A DNA stretch of 64,000 nucleotides from Nocardia amikacinitolerans NBRC 108937 (GTDB taxonomy: Bacteria > Actinomycetota > Actinomycetes > Mycobacteriales > Mycobacteriaceae), in the NCBI RefSeq assembly GCF_001612615.1, contig NZ_BDAU01000002.1:183102-247101 (forward strand), written 5' to 3'. The first letter of the stretch is position 1, and the number at the start of each line of letters is the position of its first letter. The notes beneath the pieces were generated by a model. That model saw only the letters and a list, made by a program, of their open reading frames with translations. It was not told where the DNA came from and did not search any database. The translations under genes and the position numbers were made by a program. Shown piece by piece: positions 15,911 to 24,082 of this stretch.

Positions 15911-17704
15911 GTGCGCTCCAACCTGATCTCCCGCAGGGATCTCGACTTCCTGCTGTACGAATGGCTGCGGGTCGAGGAACTGACCGCGCTCCCCCGCTTC
16001 GCGGAGCATTCCAGGGAGACCTTCGACGGCTTCCTCGATCTGTGCGAGGACATCGCCACCCGGTATTTCGCGCCGCACAACAAGCGCAACGACAGCAACG
16101 AGCCCACCTTCGACGGGGAGCGGGTGACGATCATCCCCGAGGTCAAGGCGGCCGTCGAGGCGTTCACCAAGGCCAACCTCGTCGGCGCGGGCATGGACGA
16201 GGAGATCGGCGGGCTGCAACTGCCCGCCGCGGTGGAGGCCGCCGGGTTCAGCTGGTTTCAGGCCGCCAACGTCGGCACCACCGGCTACCTGTTCCTGACC
16301 GTCGGCAACGCCAACCTGCTCGCCGCGCACGGCTCCGCGGAGCAGATCGAGCGCTTCGTTCGCCCGATGGTGGAGGGCAGGTTCACCGGAACCATGTGCC
16401 TGTCCGAGCCGCATGCCGGATCGTCGCTGGCCGACATCGTGACCCGCGCCGAGCCGCAGGACGACGGCAGCTACCGGCTGTTCGGGTCGAAGATGTGGAT
16501 CTCTGGCGGCGATCACGAGCTCACCGAGAACATCGTGCACCTGGTGCTTGCCAAGATCCCGGGCGGTCCGGCGGGCACCAAGGGCATCTCGCTGTTCGTC
16601 GTACCCAAGTTCCTGGTGCGCGAGGACGGCACGCTCGGCGAGCGCAACGACGTCGTGCTCGCGGGACTCAACCACAAGATGGGCTACCGAGGTACCACCA
16701 ACACGGTGCTCAATTTCGGCGAGGGCGGGCACACGCCCGGCGGCGCTGCGGGCGCGGTGGGCTACCTGGTCGGCGAACCGCACCGCGGGCTGTCCTACAT
16801 GTTCCACATGATGAACGAGGCGCGGCTCGGCGTCGGCCTCGGCGCCACCGCGCTCGGCTACACCGGCTACCTCAAGTCGGTGGAGTACGCCAGGCAGCGG
16901 CAGCAGGGCCGCGCGGTGACGGCCAAGGATCCCGCCGCGCCGCAGATCCCGATCATCGAGCACGCCGACGTGAAGCGAATGCTGTTGGCGCAGAAGGCTT
17001 ATGTCGAAGGCGCGCTGGCGCTGTTGCTCTACTGCAACCGGCTGGTCGACCTGCGCCGCACCGCCGACGAGCAGACGGCTCGCGAGCACACGCTACTGCT
17101 GGAAATCCTGACCGGCGTCGCGAAGAGCTGGCCCTCGCAGTGGTGTCTCGAGGCCAACAGCCTGGCCATCCAGGTGCACGGCGGCTACGGCTACACCCGC
17201 GAGTACGACGTGGAGCAGCACTACCGCGACAACCGCCTCAACCCGATCCACGAGGGCACCCACGGCATCCAGGGCCTGGATCTGCTGGGCCGCAAGGTGA
17301 TCCAGCATGAGGGCGCGTCGCTGCGCCTGCTCGGCGAACGCATCGCGGCGACCATCGAGGCGGCCACCGAAAAGGGCGGCGACGCCGAGGAATTCGCGGT
17401 CGAGCTCGACTCGTCCTGGCAGCGTCTGCTGCTCGTCACCGCTGGCATGTTCGCCGCGGGCGACCCGGCCGCCGCGATGGCGAACTCGACGATCTACCTG
17501 GAGGCGTTCGGCCACATCGTGGTCGCGTGGATCTGGCTCGAGCAGCTGGTGGCCGCGGCCGACCACGAGGGCGACTTCTACGAAGGCAAGCGCGCCGCGG
17601 CTCGCTACTTCTTCCGCTACGAGCTGCCCAAGACCGGTCCGCAGCTCGACCTGCTCGACGCGCTCGACCGCACCACGCTGGAAATGCGCGACGACTGGTT
17701 CTGA
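15911..17704 (+). CDS. Large acyl-CoA dehydrogenase (DmdC/FadE5-like)
   Basis: A 597-residue FAD acyl-CoA dehydrogenase, longer than the usual 380 because of an N-terminal extension and a C-terminal helical domain after residue 460 (ATIEAATEKGG...), as in DmdC/AidB-type enzymes. Features are MCLSEPHAGSSLADIVTRA (flavin loop), QVHGGYGYTREY and the catalytic-base region NPIHEGTHGIQ. It would desaturate an acyl-CoA of unknown chain. ATG 15905 abuts GAGAGG, so I prefer GTG 15911, six bases from it. A dyad lies upstream and a strong hairpin follows the stop. Confidence 0.88.
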   Translation: MRSNLISRRDLDFLLYEWLRVEELTALPRFAEHSRETFDGFLDLCEDIATRYFAPHNKRNDSNEPTFDGERVTIIPEVKAAVEAFTKANLVGAGMDEEIGGLQLPAAVEAAGFSWFQAANVGTTGYLFLTVGNANLLAAHGSAEQIERFVRPMVEGRFTGTMCLSEPHAGSSLADIVTRAEPQDDGSYRLFGSKMWISGGDHELTENIVHLVLAKIPGGPAGTKGISLFVVPKFLVREDGTLGERNDVVLAGLNHKMGYRGTTNTVLNFGEGGHTPGGAAGAVGYLVGEPHRGLSYMFHMMNEARLGVGLGATALGYTGYLKSVEYARQRQQGRAVTAKDPAAPQIPIIEHADVKRMLLAQKAYVEGALALLLYCNRLVDLRRTADEQTAREHTLLLEILTGVAKSWPSQWCLEANSLAIQVHGGYGYTREYDVEQHYRDNRLNPIHEGTHGIQGLDLLGRKVIQHEGASLRLLGERIAATIEAATEKGGDAEEFAVELDSSWQRLLLVTAGMFAAGDPAAAMANSTIYLEAFGHIVVAWIWLEQLVAAADHEGDFYEGKRAAARYFFRYELPKTGPQLDLLDALDRTTLEMRDDWF

Positions 17705-17742
17705 GCGCGCATTCGAATCCGCGTGATCGAAACCCGAACTCG

Positions 17743-17783
17743 GGAAACAGGGTGGCGCAATAGCCGTTAGCCGCCCTGTTTCC
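17743..17783 (+). terminator. Hairpin terminator after the acyl-CoA dehydrogenase gene
   Basis: The arm 17743-17756 (GGAAACAGGGTGGC) pairs with 17770-17783 over 14 positions with a single G-U pair; the loop is 13 bases. It lies 38 bases beyond the stop at 17704. It is symmetrical enough also to serve the convergent MarR gene. No U-tract is present. Confidence 0.7.
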
Positions 17784-17925
17784 CCAGGCCTGGCGCCGCT
17801 GACGAAGAACGCCGCGCAACACTCCGCGTCGCGCAAACCGGTGCGCGAGGCGCTCGCCCTGCTCGAGGACGAGGGCATGATCGATCGCGCCCCCCAAGGT
17901 CGGCAGCCGGGTGGGGACCCACAAG
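17784..17925 (+). pseudogene. Remnant of a GntR-family regulator HTH
   Basis: In the frame of base 17784, codons 17829-17904 read SRKPVREALALLEDEGMIDR, the hallmark recognition-helix region of GntR/FadR regulators (SRxPVREALxxLExEGLV). The expected upstream helix is scrambled, there is no start or ribosome site, and the expected wing (PRRGxxV) is lost into proline-rich sequence, with a GT-rich wing-like VGTH stretch appearing in another frame. Only about 45 codons remain, so this is a gene relic. Confidence 0.6.
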
Positions 17926-18038
17926 TGCGGCCACCGCCTCGACTGCGGACGCGATGGCCGACGCGGATCCGAATCAACTCTGTCGCACCCGTGTTCGGCG
18001 AACTCGGTGCCCGCGTCTGCGCGGCGCCGATCCGGGGT

Positions 18039-18539
18039 CTATCGCGCGTCACGTTCGGCGACGATGGTGTCGAGCCGGGCGCCGAGGGCGGTGACTTGGT
18101 CGCGTAGGGCGGTCACCGTTTCGAGGGGGTAGCCGACCTCTTGCAGGACCGCGCCGATCATCTGCCTGGCCTGTTGTTCGAGGGCGAGGCTCGCCGGGGT
18201 GGCGTGGAGTTGTACCGCCCGGCGGTCGCGGGAGCTGCGGACGCTCTCGACCAGGCCGCGGGTTTGCAAGCGCTGCACGAGCGGGGAGACGGTGCCGTAG
18301 TCGAGACGGAGCCGGTCGGCGAGCTGCTTCATGGTGATGCCGGGGGTCTCCCAGAGCGCGAGCAGCGTCAGGTACTGCGGGTAGGTCACCCGCATGGCGT
18401 CGAGGTAGGGCCGGTAGGCCGCGGTCATCGAGCGCGAGGTCGAGTAGAGGGCAAAGCACAGTTGGGCCGCGAGCGAGAGCACGTCATCGGTGCCCGCGGC
18501 GGCGGCCTCGACCGCGCTGGGATGCGCTTCTTCGGGCAT
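18039..18539 (-). CDS. MarR family regulator, OhrR-like
   Basis: A 166-residue MarR regulator of the OhrR branch. The N-terminal helix contains LCFALYSTSRSMTAAYRPYL, placing a Cys where OhrR carries its peroxide-sensing cysteine, followed by VTYPQYLTLLALWE and the wing VRSSRDRRAVQLHAT. OhrR represses ohr until oxidised by organic peroxides. Normally it sits next to ohr; here the ohr gene is 8.3 kb away. The ATG at 18539 is followed upstream by a short A/T-rich patch (CATATTTGCACTG). The extra C-terminal helix follows the family. Confidence 0.82.
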   Translation of the reverse strand: MPEEAHPSAVEAAAAGTDDVLSLAAQLCFALYSTSRSMTAAYRPYLDAMRVTYPQYLTLLALWETPGITMKQLADRLRLDYGTVSPLVQRLQTRGLVESVRSSRDRRAVQLHATPASLALEQQARQMIGAVLQEVGYPLETVTALRDQVTALGARLDTIVAERDAR

Positions 18540-18709
18540 ATTTGCACTGTACGCATCCCGACCGCACCGGGCGGGTCGTCGACGTTCTCGATCTGCGTTC
18601 GCGGACCGGCCGATTCACAGCATCGGTGTCATGGGCAGTGGCAAGGCGGTGTGCGAGCACAATCTTCCGGTCATCATCGATCCATCGCGGAAGAACGAAG
18701 GGGGCGCCC

Positions 18710-18868
18710 ATGTGCGGCAGTAAGTTGACAGCGAGCGCGGTCGCGCGGATCCGGACCGCCGCCGAGAACGCCGAGGAATGCGAGCAGGGTGCGCGCTCGG
18801 CGGACGACCCCGATCAGTCGCGTTCGACTCCCTTGGTCCGACCTCGGTCCATGAAGCCGAACAAATAG
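18710..18868 (+). CDS. Possible small ORF, 52 aa (low confidence)
   Basis: ATG at 18710 is preceded by AAGGGGGC 5 bases upstream. The N-terminus MCGSKLTASAVARIRTAAE resembles small actinobacterial SMP-like proteins that open LT..AVARIQSAA. The remaining residues do not resemble the expected Gly/Ala/Ser-rich tail, so it may be frame-shifted. The last 55 bases overlap, antisense, the end of the acyl-CoA dehydrogenase gene. It is either a decayed gene or a real microprotein. Confidence 0.35.
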   Translation: MCGSKLTASAVARIRTAAENAEECEQGARSADDPDQSRSTPLVRPRSMKPNK

Positions 18869-20085
18869 CCCGCCACCCGCCGCATCTGGATCTCCTCCGC
18901 GCCTTCGGTGATCCGGTAACGGCGGTGGTGACGGTAGATGTGTTCGAAGGGTGTGTGCCGGGAATAGCCCATGCCGCCGTGGATCTGCATGGCGCGGTCG
19001 GCGGCCTCGCAGCACAATCTGTTCGCCCAGTAATTGCACATCGACACCTGCTCGGAGACCGCGAACGTGCCGTAGCGATCCATCGACCACGCTGTCTTGT
19101 GGATCAGCGCGCGCAGCATCTCGCATTGGGTGTGCAATTCGACGAGCGGAAACTGGATCGCTTGATTGCGCGCCAACGGCACACCGAAAGGCTTGCGCCG
19201 CTTGGCGTACTCGACCGACGCGTCGATGCAGTACTGGGCCGCACCCAAACTCGACGCCGCCTGCCGAATCCGGTTCTCGTTGAAGAAATGCTGCACGACG
19301 GCGAGCCCGCGCCCGACCGCACCGAACACCGCGCTGTCGGGCACCTCGACATCGGTCAGGCTCACGCGCGCGTGATCGGTCGGCATGTTGAACGTCCAGA
19401 GATACGCCTCGACCCGGAATCCGGGCGCCGCGGCCGGGACGAGAAAGGCAGTGATGCCCGCACTGTCGCCGGGTTCCCCCGAGGTGCGCGCGAAAATCAA
19501 ATCCGCTGCCGCGGTATGGATTCCGGTGTTCCACGTCTTCTCACCATTGATCACCCACGTGTCACCGCGGCGCACCGCGACGGTCTCCATGTGCGTCGCG
19601 TCGGACCCGTGCTCGGGCTCGGTGATGCCGAAGGCGAACATCTTCGTGCCCGCCGCCAATTCCTCGACCCACTCGGCCTGCTGCGCGGGCGATCCGTATT
19701 CGAGCATCAGCAGCAGGCCGACGTTGTTGCCGACGATCGCGTGCTCGTTCTGCAGATCGCAGTGCAGCCCGAGCCCGCGGCGCGCCAAATGCTCACGGAT
19801 GACAGCCATCCCGAGATTGGTGCCGTCCCGTCCGCCGTATCGGGCGGGAAACGGATAGCGGAAATGACCGGCCGCGTCGGCGCGGCGACGCGCCTCGGCC
19901 AGCAGCGCCTCCCACTCCACGTTGGGCAGCCCGCCCCGGTGCCAGTCGGTGCGCGCGTCCTCGCGGCGGTGGTCGAAGAAACGCATGTTGTCGTCGGCCT
20001 GTTCGAGCGGAACGATCTGCTCCTCGATGAACTCGTCGAGTTCGCGCAGGTAGCTTCGAAGTTCTTCGGGCAGTTCGAAATCCAC
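18814..20085 (-). CDS. Acyl-CoA dehydrogenase, ACAD10/11 or LvaC type
   Basis: A 423-residue acyl-CoA dehydrogenase. Motifs are FAFGITEPEHGSDATHM (flavin loop), TWVINGEKTWNTG, QIHGGMGYS and the C-terminal RYRITEGAEEIQMRRVAGY carrying the expected catalytic Glu. Directly upstream lie an APH-type kinase and a DUF6285 protein, the set called LvaC, LvaA and LvaB in the Pseudomonas levulinate pathway and fused in animal ACAD10/11. There the dehydrogenase-like enzyme acts on 4-phosphoacyl-CoA. GTG 20085 was chosen because AGGAG lies 5 bases upstream; the longer open frame overlaps the kinase gene. Confidence 0.85.
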   Translation of the reverse strand: MDFELPEELRSYLRELDEFIEEQIVPLEQADDNMRFFDHRREDARTDWHRGGLPNVEWEALLAEARRRADAAGHFRYPFPARYGGRDGTNLGMAVIREHLARRGLGLHCDLQNEHAIVGNNVGLLLMLEYGSPAQQAEWVEELAAGTKMFAFGITEPEHGSDATHMETVAVRRGDTWVINGEKTWNTGIHTAAADLIFARTSGEPGDSAGITAFLVPAAAPGFRVEAYLWTFNMPTDHARVSLTDVEVPDSAVFGAVGRGLAVVQHFFNENRIRQAASSLGAAQYCIDASVEYAKRRKPFGVPLARNQAIQFPLVELHTQCEMLRALIHKTAWSMDRYGTFAVSEQVSMCNYWANRLCCEAADRAMQIHGGMGYSRHTPFEHIYRHHRRYRITEGAEEIQMRRVAGYLFGFMDRGRTKGVERD

Positions 20086-20093
20086 GGGTGCTC

Positions 20094-21092
20094 CTAAGAC
20101 GCCGGTCGGATCTGCATCAGCAGGTCCCATTCGATTTCCGACACTCGCCTGCCGCTGGCGGCCATCACGATGTCGCGGGTGTCGCCGTCGAGATACGCGG
20201 CCGCCTGTCCGGCAAGCAGGACGCCCCACGCGAGCGTCGACGCCGTCTTCCACCAGCGGAATCGGTTGAGGTCGAAGGCGCCGCCCGCGCGCTCGTAGGC
20301 GGTGACGAACGCGGCGCGGTCGACGAGGCCGCCGAACTCGCGGGCATCGTCGCCGAAGCGCCACATACGCAGCGTTGGCCAGGCGAGATCGCGCATGGGA
20401 TCACCGAACCGTTGCGCGCCTTCCCAATCCAGGACGGCCCGCAATCCGTCCTGCCCGACCACGATATTGCCGACCCGCAGGTCGGTGTGAATGATCGACC
20501 TGCGCGTTGGCGGCTCGGGGATCCTTCGCTCGATCCATCGCACGGCATGCCGGAAGACCGGGCGATCCGCCAGCAGCGCGTCGACACCCTCGTGGATCTC
20601 GCGCAGCAGCGCCCTGGCGGGGTCGGCATCCGGCTCACCGGGAAGGGTGCTTGGCGCGTGGGCCGGGTCGATGGCATGCAGGCGCGCCATCGCCTCGCCG
20701 AGCTGGTTCGCGACGCGCTCGGCGAGGCCCGCGGTGCGGATCACGCGCAGCACCCGGCGCGGAACGGTCTCGCCCTCGACGCGCTCCGAGAGCAGAAAAG
20801 GCGCGCCGAGAAAGCGGGAGTCGGCGCAGCAGGCGACAACCCGCGGCGTCGGGATCGAGTGTTGTCTCGCCACTTCGCGCACCGCGGCTTCGGCGTCGAC
20901 GGGCAACAGCTCGACCGAGGGCGGCACGACGGTCGCCACCAGTTCCAGCACTCGGTCGCCGAGGTCGGCATCGAAGGCGACGTTGCGCCGCCTCGCTCCA
21001 CTCGAGAGCGCCGTGCTCCACGTGATCTCGACCGGGCGGCCGAACTCCTCGGCGAGGAATCGCGCCAAGCCCTCGCGGTATGGCGCCGTCAT
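20094..21092 (-). CDS. APH-family phosphotransferase, LvaA-like
   Basis: A 332-residue aminoglycoside-phosphotransferase-fold kinase with the catalytic loop SIIHTDLRVGNIVV (HxDxxxxN) and the metal-binding AVLDWEGA. The neighbourhood argues against drug resistance: it overlaps a DUF6285 gene (ATGA) upstream and precedes a LvaC-like dehydrogenase by 8 bases. In the Pseudomonas lva pathway LvaA phosphorylates 4-hydroxyvaleryl-CoA at C4 with help from LvaB. By analogy this enzyme would phosphorylate a 4-hydroxyacyl-CoA. The ATG was chosen by the overlap with the upstream stop; the extension beyond it is a shadow. Confidence 0.82.
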   Translation of the reverse strand: MTAPYREGLARFLAEEFGRPVEITWSTALSSGARRRNVAFDADLGDRVLELVATVVPPSVELLPVDAEAAVREVARQHSIPTPRVVACCADSRFLGAPFLLSERVEGETVPRRVLRVIRTAGLAERVANQLGEAMARLHAIDPAHAPSTLPGEPDADPARALLREIHEGVDALLADRPVFRHAVRWIERRIPEPPTRRSIIHTDLRVGNIVVGQDGLRAVLDWEGAQRFGDPMRDLAWPTLRMWRFGDDAREFGGLVDRAAFVTAYERAGGAFDLNRFRWWKTASTLAWGVLLAGQAAAYLDGDTRDIVMAASGRRVSEIEWDLLMQIRPAS

Positions 21093-21388
21093 TCGCGCTC
21101 CCACGAGTCGTACCCGGGCTTGGCGATTGCCAGATCGCGACGGACTACGTCGACGAGCGCTTGCCAGCTGATCGGATCCAGTTCCGCATCCCCGATTTCG
21201 TCCGGCGCCGCGGCGATCGTCCGTTCCGGCGGCAAGGCTTCCCACTCACGGCGCAGAATCCGTGCCACGTTCGCGCCAACCCGTGCCGAATGACGCAGGC
21301 CCTCGGGCAGTTCGGGCAGCAACGTGTCCTCGAGCAGCTCCGCCAGTGCCGTGAGCAGTTCCGGTGTGGACGGTCGGTACTGCGGCAT
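21089..21388 (-). CDS. DUF6285 protein, LvaB-like
   Basis: A 99-residue helical protein with the DUF6285 pattern RPSTPELLTALAELLEDTLLP, then ARVGANVARILRREWE. In Pseudomonas putida the LvaB member of this family is needed for activity of the LvaA kinase. It is the first gene of a three-gene minus-strand operon, and its stop overlaps the kinase start (ATGA). The ATG at 21388 follows an AAAGGA-like sequence. Specific function is inferred from gene order and family. Confidence 0.75.
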   Translation of the reverse strand: MPQYRPSTPELLTALAELLEDTLLPELPEGLRHSARVGANVARILRREWEALPPERTIAAAPDEIGDAELDPISWQALVDVVRRDLAIAKPGYDSWERE

Positions 21389-21483
21389 CCTCGGTCCTTT
21401 CGGCGCTCACCACCGATGAGGCGATGAGAGATGCAGGGAGACATACTCTCATCACGAGTCTGCCAGGACAACACCCGTATCGC

Positions 21484-22404
21484 TCAGGCCCGTCCGAGCC
21501 CCTCCGCCACCGAGCGGTACACCGGTGCCCACCCCAGCTCCCGCTTCGCCTTGGTGTTGTCGACGCGCAGGGTGGTGTCGGACATCAAGCACCCCAGGTA
21601 GGGCACGGCCAAGCGAAGGAGCCAGGTCGGCACTGCGATAGCACGCGGCGTGCCGTGCGCGGCCGCGACGGTGTCGAGGAATTGCCGCCAGGTGATCGGT
21701 TCGTCGTCGACGATGTTGTAGGCCTGGCCCGCCTTTCCGCGCTCCAGCGCGGCGACGGTCGCGGCCGCCGCGTCGGCGACGTGGATCCAGCTGATCACCC
21801 CGCCGCCGCCAAGCGGAACCATCGGCACGCGTTTGCGCAGCAGCCCGGCGAACAGGTCGCTGAACGCGGCGGGACCGTAGAAGAGCCCGTAGCGCAACGA
21901 GATTCCGTCCAGGTCCGCGGCGAACACCTGCTCTTCGGTGGCGCGGCAGCCCGCGATCACCGGATCGGCGTATCCGCCGTCCTCGATCCCGAACGGGTCG
22001 TCCTCGGTGACCCGCCGGTCGCCGTGGTCGACGTACCCGTACCCGGTGATCAGCGATTGGGTGACGAACCGGCCCGCACCGAGCTGTTCCGCGGCCGCGA
22101 GCAGATTCGCGGTTCCGGTGCGGCGCAGAGCATTCGTGGGATCGTCGTCGGTCACATTGCGGCCTGCGCTCTTCAACGCGGTCGCTTGGTGCAGCACGGC
22201 GTCGGCGGAGCGGCCGCGCAACGCGCGCAGCAGCCCCGCTCGATCCATCACGTCCGCCGTGATCGGCTCGGCGCCGAGTTCGCGAATCGTCTCGTCGCTC
22301 TTGGGGTTTCGAGCGACGGCGAGCACCTCGTGACCGCCGTCGACCAGTGCCAGGATGAGCGGCCGCCCGATCGCGCCCGTCGCGCCCGCCAGTAGTACCC
22401 GCAT
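21484..22404 (-). CDS. NAD-dependent epimerase/dehydratase (extended SDR)
   Basis: A 306-residue extended SDR. The nucleotide loop is GATGAIG at residues 7-13, with sugar-epimerase style segments DAVLHQATAL, GVISWIHVADAAAA and AYNIVDDEPITWRQF. The usual YxxxK is not clearly present; around the expected Tyr I read YGYVDHGD, so the catalytic type is atypical. Substrate is unknown. It lies 95 bases upstream of the lva-like operon on the same strand and may or may not be cotranscribed with it. Confidence 0.82.
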   Translation of the reverse strand: MRVLLAGATGAIGRPLILALVDGGHEVLAVARNPKSDETIRELGAEPITADVMDRAGLLRALRGRSADAVLHQATALKSAGRNVTDDDPTNALRRTGTANLLAAAEQLGAGRFVTQSLITGYGYVDHGDRRVTEDDPFGIEDGGYADPVIAGCRATEEQVFAADLDGISLRYGLFYGPAAFSDLFAGLLRKRVPMVPLGGGGVISWIHVADAAAATVAALERGKAGQAYNIVDDEPITWRQFLDTVAAAHGTPRAIAVPTWLLRLAVPYLGCLMSDTTLRVDNTKAKRELGWAPVYRSVAEGLGRA

Positions 22405-22510
22405 CTCGTTCTCCTTCTCGCCCGGTGGCTTTCACCGACTTGGACGAGCGAGCCGAAAACTTTGTGATGGGTTGTGGCGCGAAACACGGTCGGGAGACCG
22501 CGCTCCCGGA

Positions 22511-23956
22511 TCAGCCCGCGGAGACCTCGCTGCGGTCACCGCTCCACAGCGTGTGGAACTTGCCCTCGGCGTCGACGCGCTCGTAGGTGTGCGCACCGAA
22601 GAAGTCGCGCTGTCCCTGGGTGAGCGCGGCGGGCAGCCGCTCCGCGCGCAGCGCGTCGTAGTACGACAGCGAGGACGCGAAGGCCGGGACCGGAATGCCG
22701 AGCAGGGTCGCGGTGGACACCACACGCCGCCAGCTGTCGATGGCCGTCTCGATCGCCTCGCGGAAGTACGGGGCGAGGATGAGGCTCGGCAGCGCGGGAT
22801 CCTGGTCGTAGGCCTCCTTGATCCGGTTCAGGAACCGGGCACGGATGATGCAGCCGCCGCGCCAGATCGTGGCCAGGTCGCCGGGGTGCAGGTCCCAGTT
22901 GTATTCGGCGCTGCCCGCGGCGATCTGATCGAAGCCCTGCGCGTAGGCGACGACCTTCGAGGCGTAGAGCGCCTGGCGGATATCCTCGGTGAATTGCTCG
23001 ACGTCCGTGGGCTTTTCGGCCAACGTGCCGGAGGCCAGGCCGACCGCGGCCTTGCGCTGCGCGCGGGAACCCGACAGCGCCCTGGCGAACACCGCCTCGG
23101 CGATACCGGTCACCGGCACACCGAGATCGAGGGCGGACTTGACCGTCCAGCGGCCGGTGCCCTTCTGCTCGGCGGCGTCCACGATGACATCGACCAGCGG
23201 ACGACCGGTCTTGGCGTCGACCTGCGCGAGCACCTCGGCGGTGATCTCCACCAGGTAGCTCTCCAGATCACCGGAGTTCCACTGGGTGAACACGTCCGCG
23301 ATCTGCTTGGCGTCGAAGCCGAGCGCGTCACGGAACAGGTGGTAGGCCTCGCCGATGAGCTGCATGTCGGCGTACTCGATGCCGTTGTGCACCATCTTGA
23401 CGAAGTGCCCGGAACCGTCGGGTCCGATGTGGGTGCAGCACGGGGTGCCGTCGACCTGCGCGGCGATCGACTCAAGCAGCGGACCGAGCGACTCGTAGGA
23501 CTCCTTCGGCCCACCAGGCATGATCGCTGGGCCGTTGAGCGCGCCCTCCTCGCCGCCGGAGATGCCAGCGCCGACGAAGTTCAGTCCGCGCTCGCGCATG
23601 GCGGCTTCGCGGCGAATGGTGTCGGTGTAGAGCGCGTTGCCGCCGTCGATGATGATGTCGCCCGGCTCCATCGCGGCGGCGAGTTCCTCGATGACGGCGT
23701 CGGTCGCGTCGCCCGCCTTGACCATGATCAGCACCCGGCGCGGCTTCTCCAGCGCGGCGACGAACTCCTCGATGGTCTCGGTGCGCACGAAATCGCCGTC
23801 GGCGCCGTGCTCGGCGAGCAGCGCGTCGGTCTTGGCGACGGAACGGTTGTGCAACGCGACCGTGTAACCGTGCCTGGCGAAGTTGCGGGCGATGTTGCTG
23901 CCCATGACAGCCAGGCCGGTAACACCGATGTGTGCACGCGCTTCAGAGGTCGGCAT
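22511..23956 (-). CDS. gnd: 6-phosphogluconate dehydrogenase (decarboxylating)
   Basis: A 481-residue long-form 6PGDH of the oxidative pentose phosphate pathway (6-phosphogluconate + NADP+ to ribulose 5-phosphate + CO2 + NADPH). The N-terminus has GLAVMGSNIARN; the active-site blocks are GISGGEEGALNGPAIMPGG and HFVKMVHNGIEYADMQ (catalytic Lys and His-Asn); the C-terminus has RDFFGAHTYER. It is a single gene with about 100 bases free on each side. Gluconokinase, which feeds it, is 32 kb away in this window. Confidence 0.95.
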   Translation of the reverse strand: MPTSEARAHIGVTGLAVMGSNIARNFARHGYTVALHNRSVAKTDALLAEHGADGDFVRTETIEEFVAALEKPRRVLIMVKAGDATDAVIEELAAAMEPGDIIIDGGNALYTDTIRREAAMRERGLNFVGAGISGGEEGALNGPAIMPGGPKESYESLGPLLESIAAQVDGTPCCTHIGPDGSGHFVKMVHNGIEYADMQLIGEAYHLFRDALGFDAKQIADVFTQWNSGDLESYLVEITAEVLAQVDAKTGRPLVDVIVDAAEQKGTGRWTVKSALDLGVPVTGIAEAVFARALSGSRAQRKAAVGLASGTLAEKPTDVEQFTEDIRQALYASKVVAYAQGFDQIAAGSAEYNWDLHPGDLATIWRGGCIIRARFLNRIKEAYDQDPALPSLILAPYFREAIETAIDSWRRVVSTATLLGIPVPAFASSLSYYDALRAERLPAALTQGQRDFFGAHTYERVDAEGKFHTLWSGDRSEVSAG

Positions 23957-24082
23957 CGATCAGCTCTCTTCGTTCGTCAGGTCCGGTGGGGTGTGCGAAA
24001 ACTGGTTCCGCGGCGGCCTCGTCGGCTCCTTCGAACCGCGCGCCACCCTGCGTGCCAAGCTACTGGATGGCCGGTCGGCTGC

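Larger units (their letters stand above)
17705..18038. other. Intergenic region with terminator and GntR remnant, 334 bases
   Basis: This gap between convergent genes holds a strong hairpin at 17743-17783 and a decayed GntR helix-turn-helix at about 17784-17925. The rest (17926-18038) shows no recognisable feature. Confidence 0.6.

Noticed and set aside
20094..21092. Aminoglycoside resistance enzyme
   Set aside because: The APH fold is real, but the coupled DUF6285 and dehydrogenase genes argue for acyl-CoA phosphorylation.
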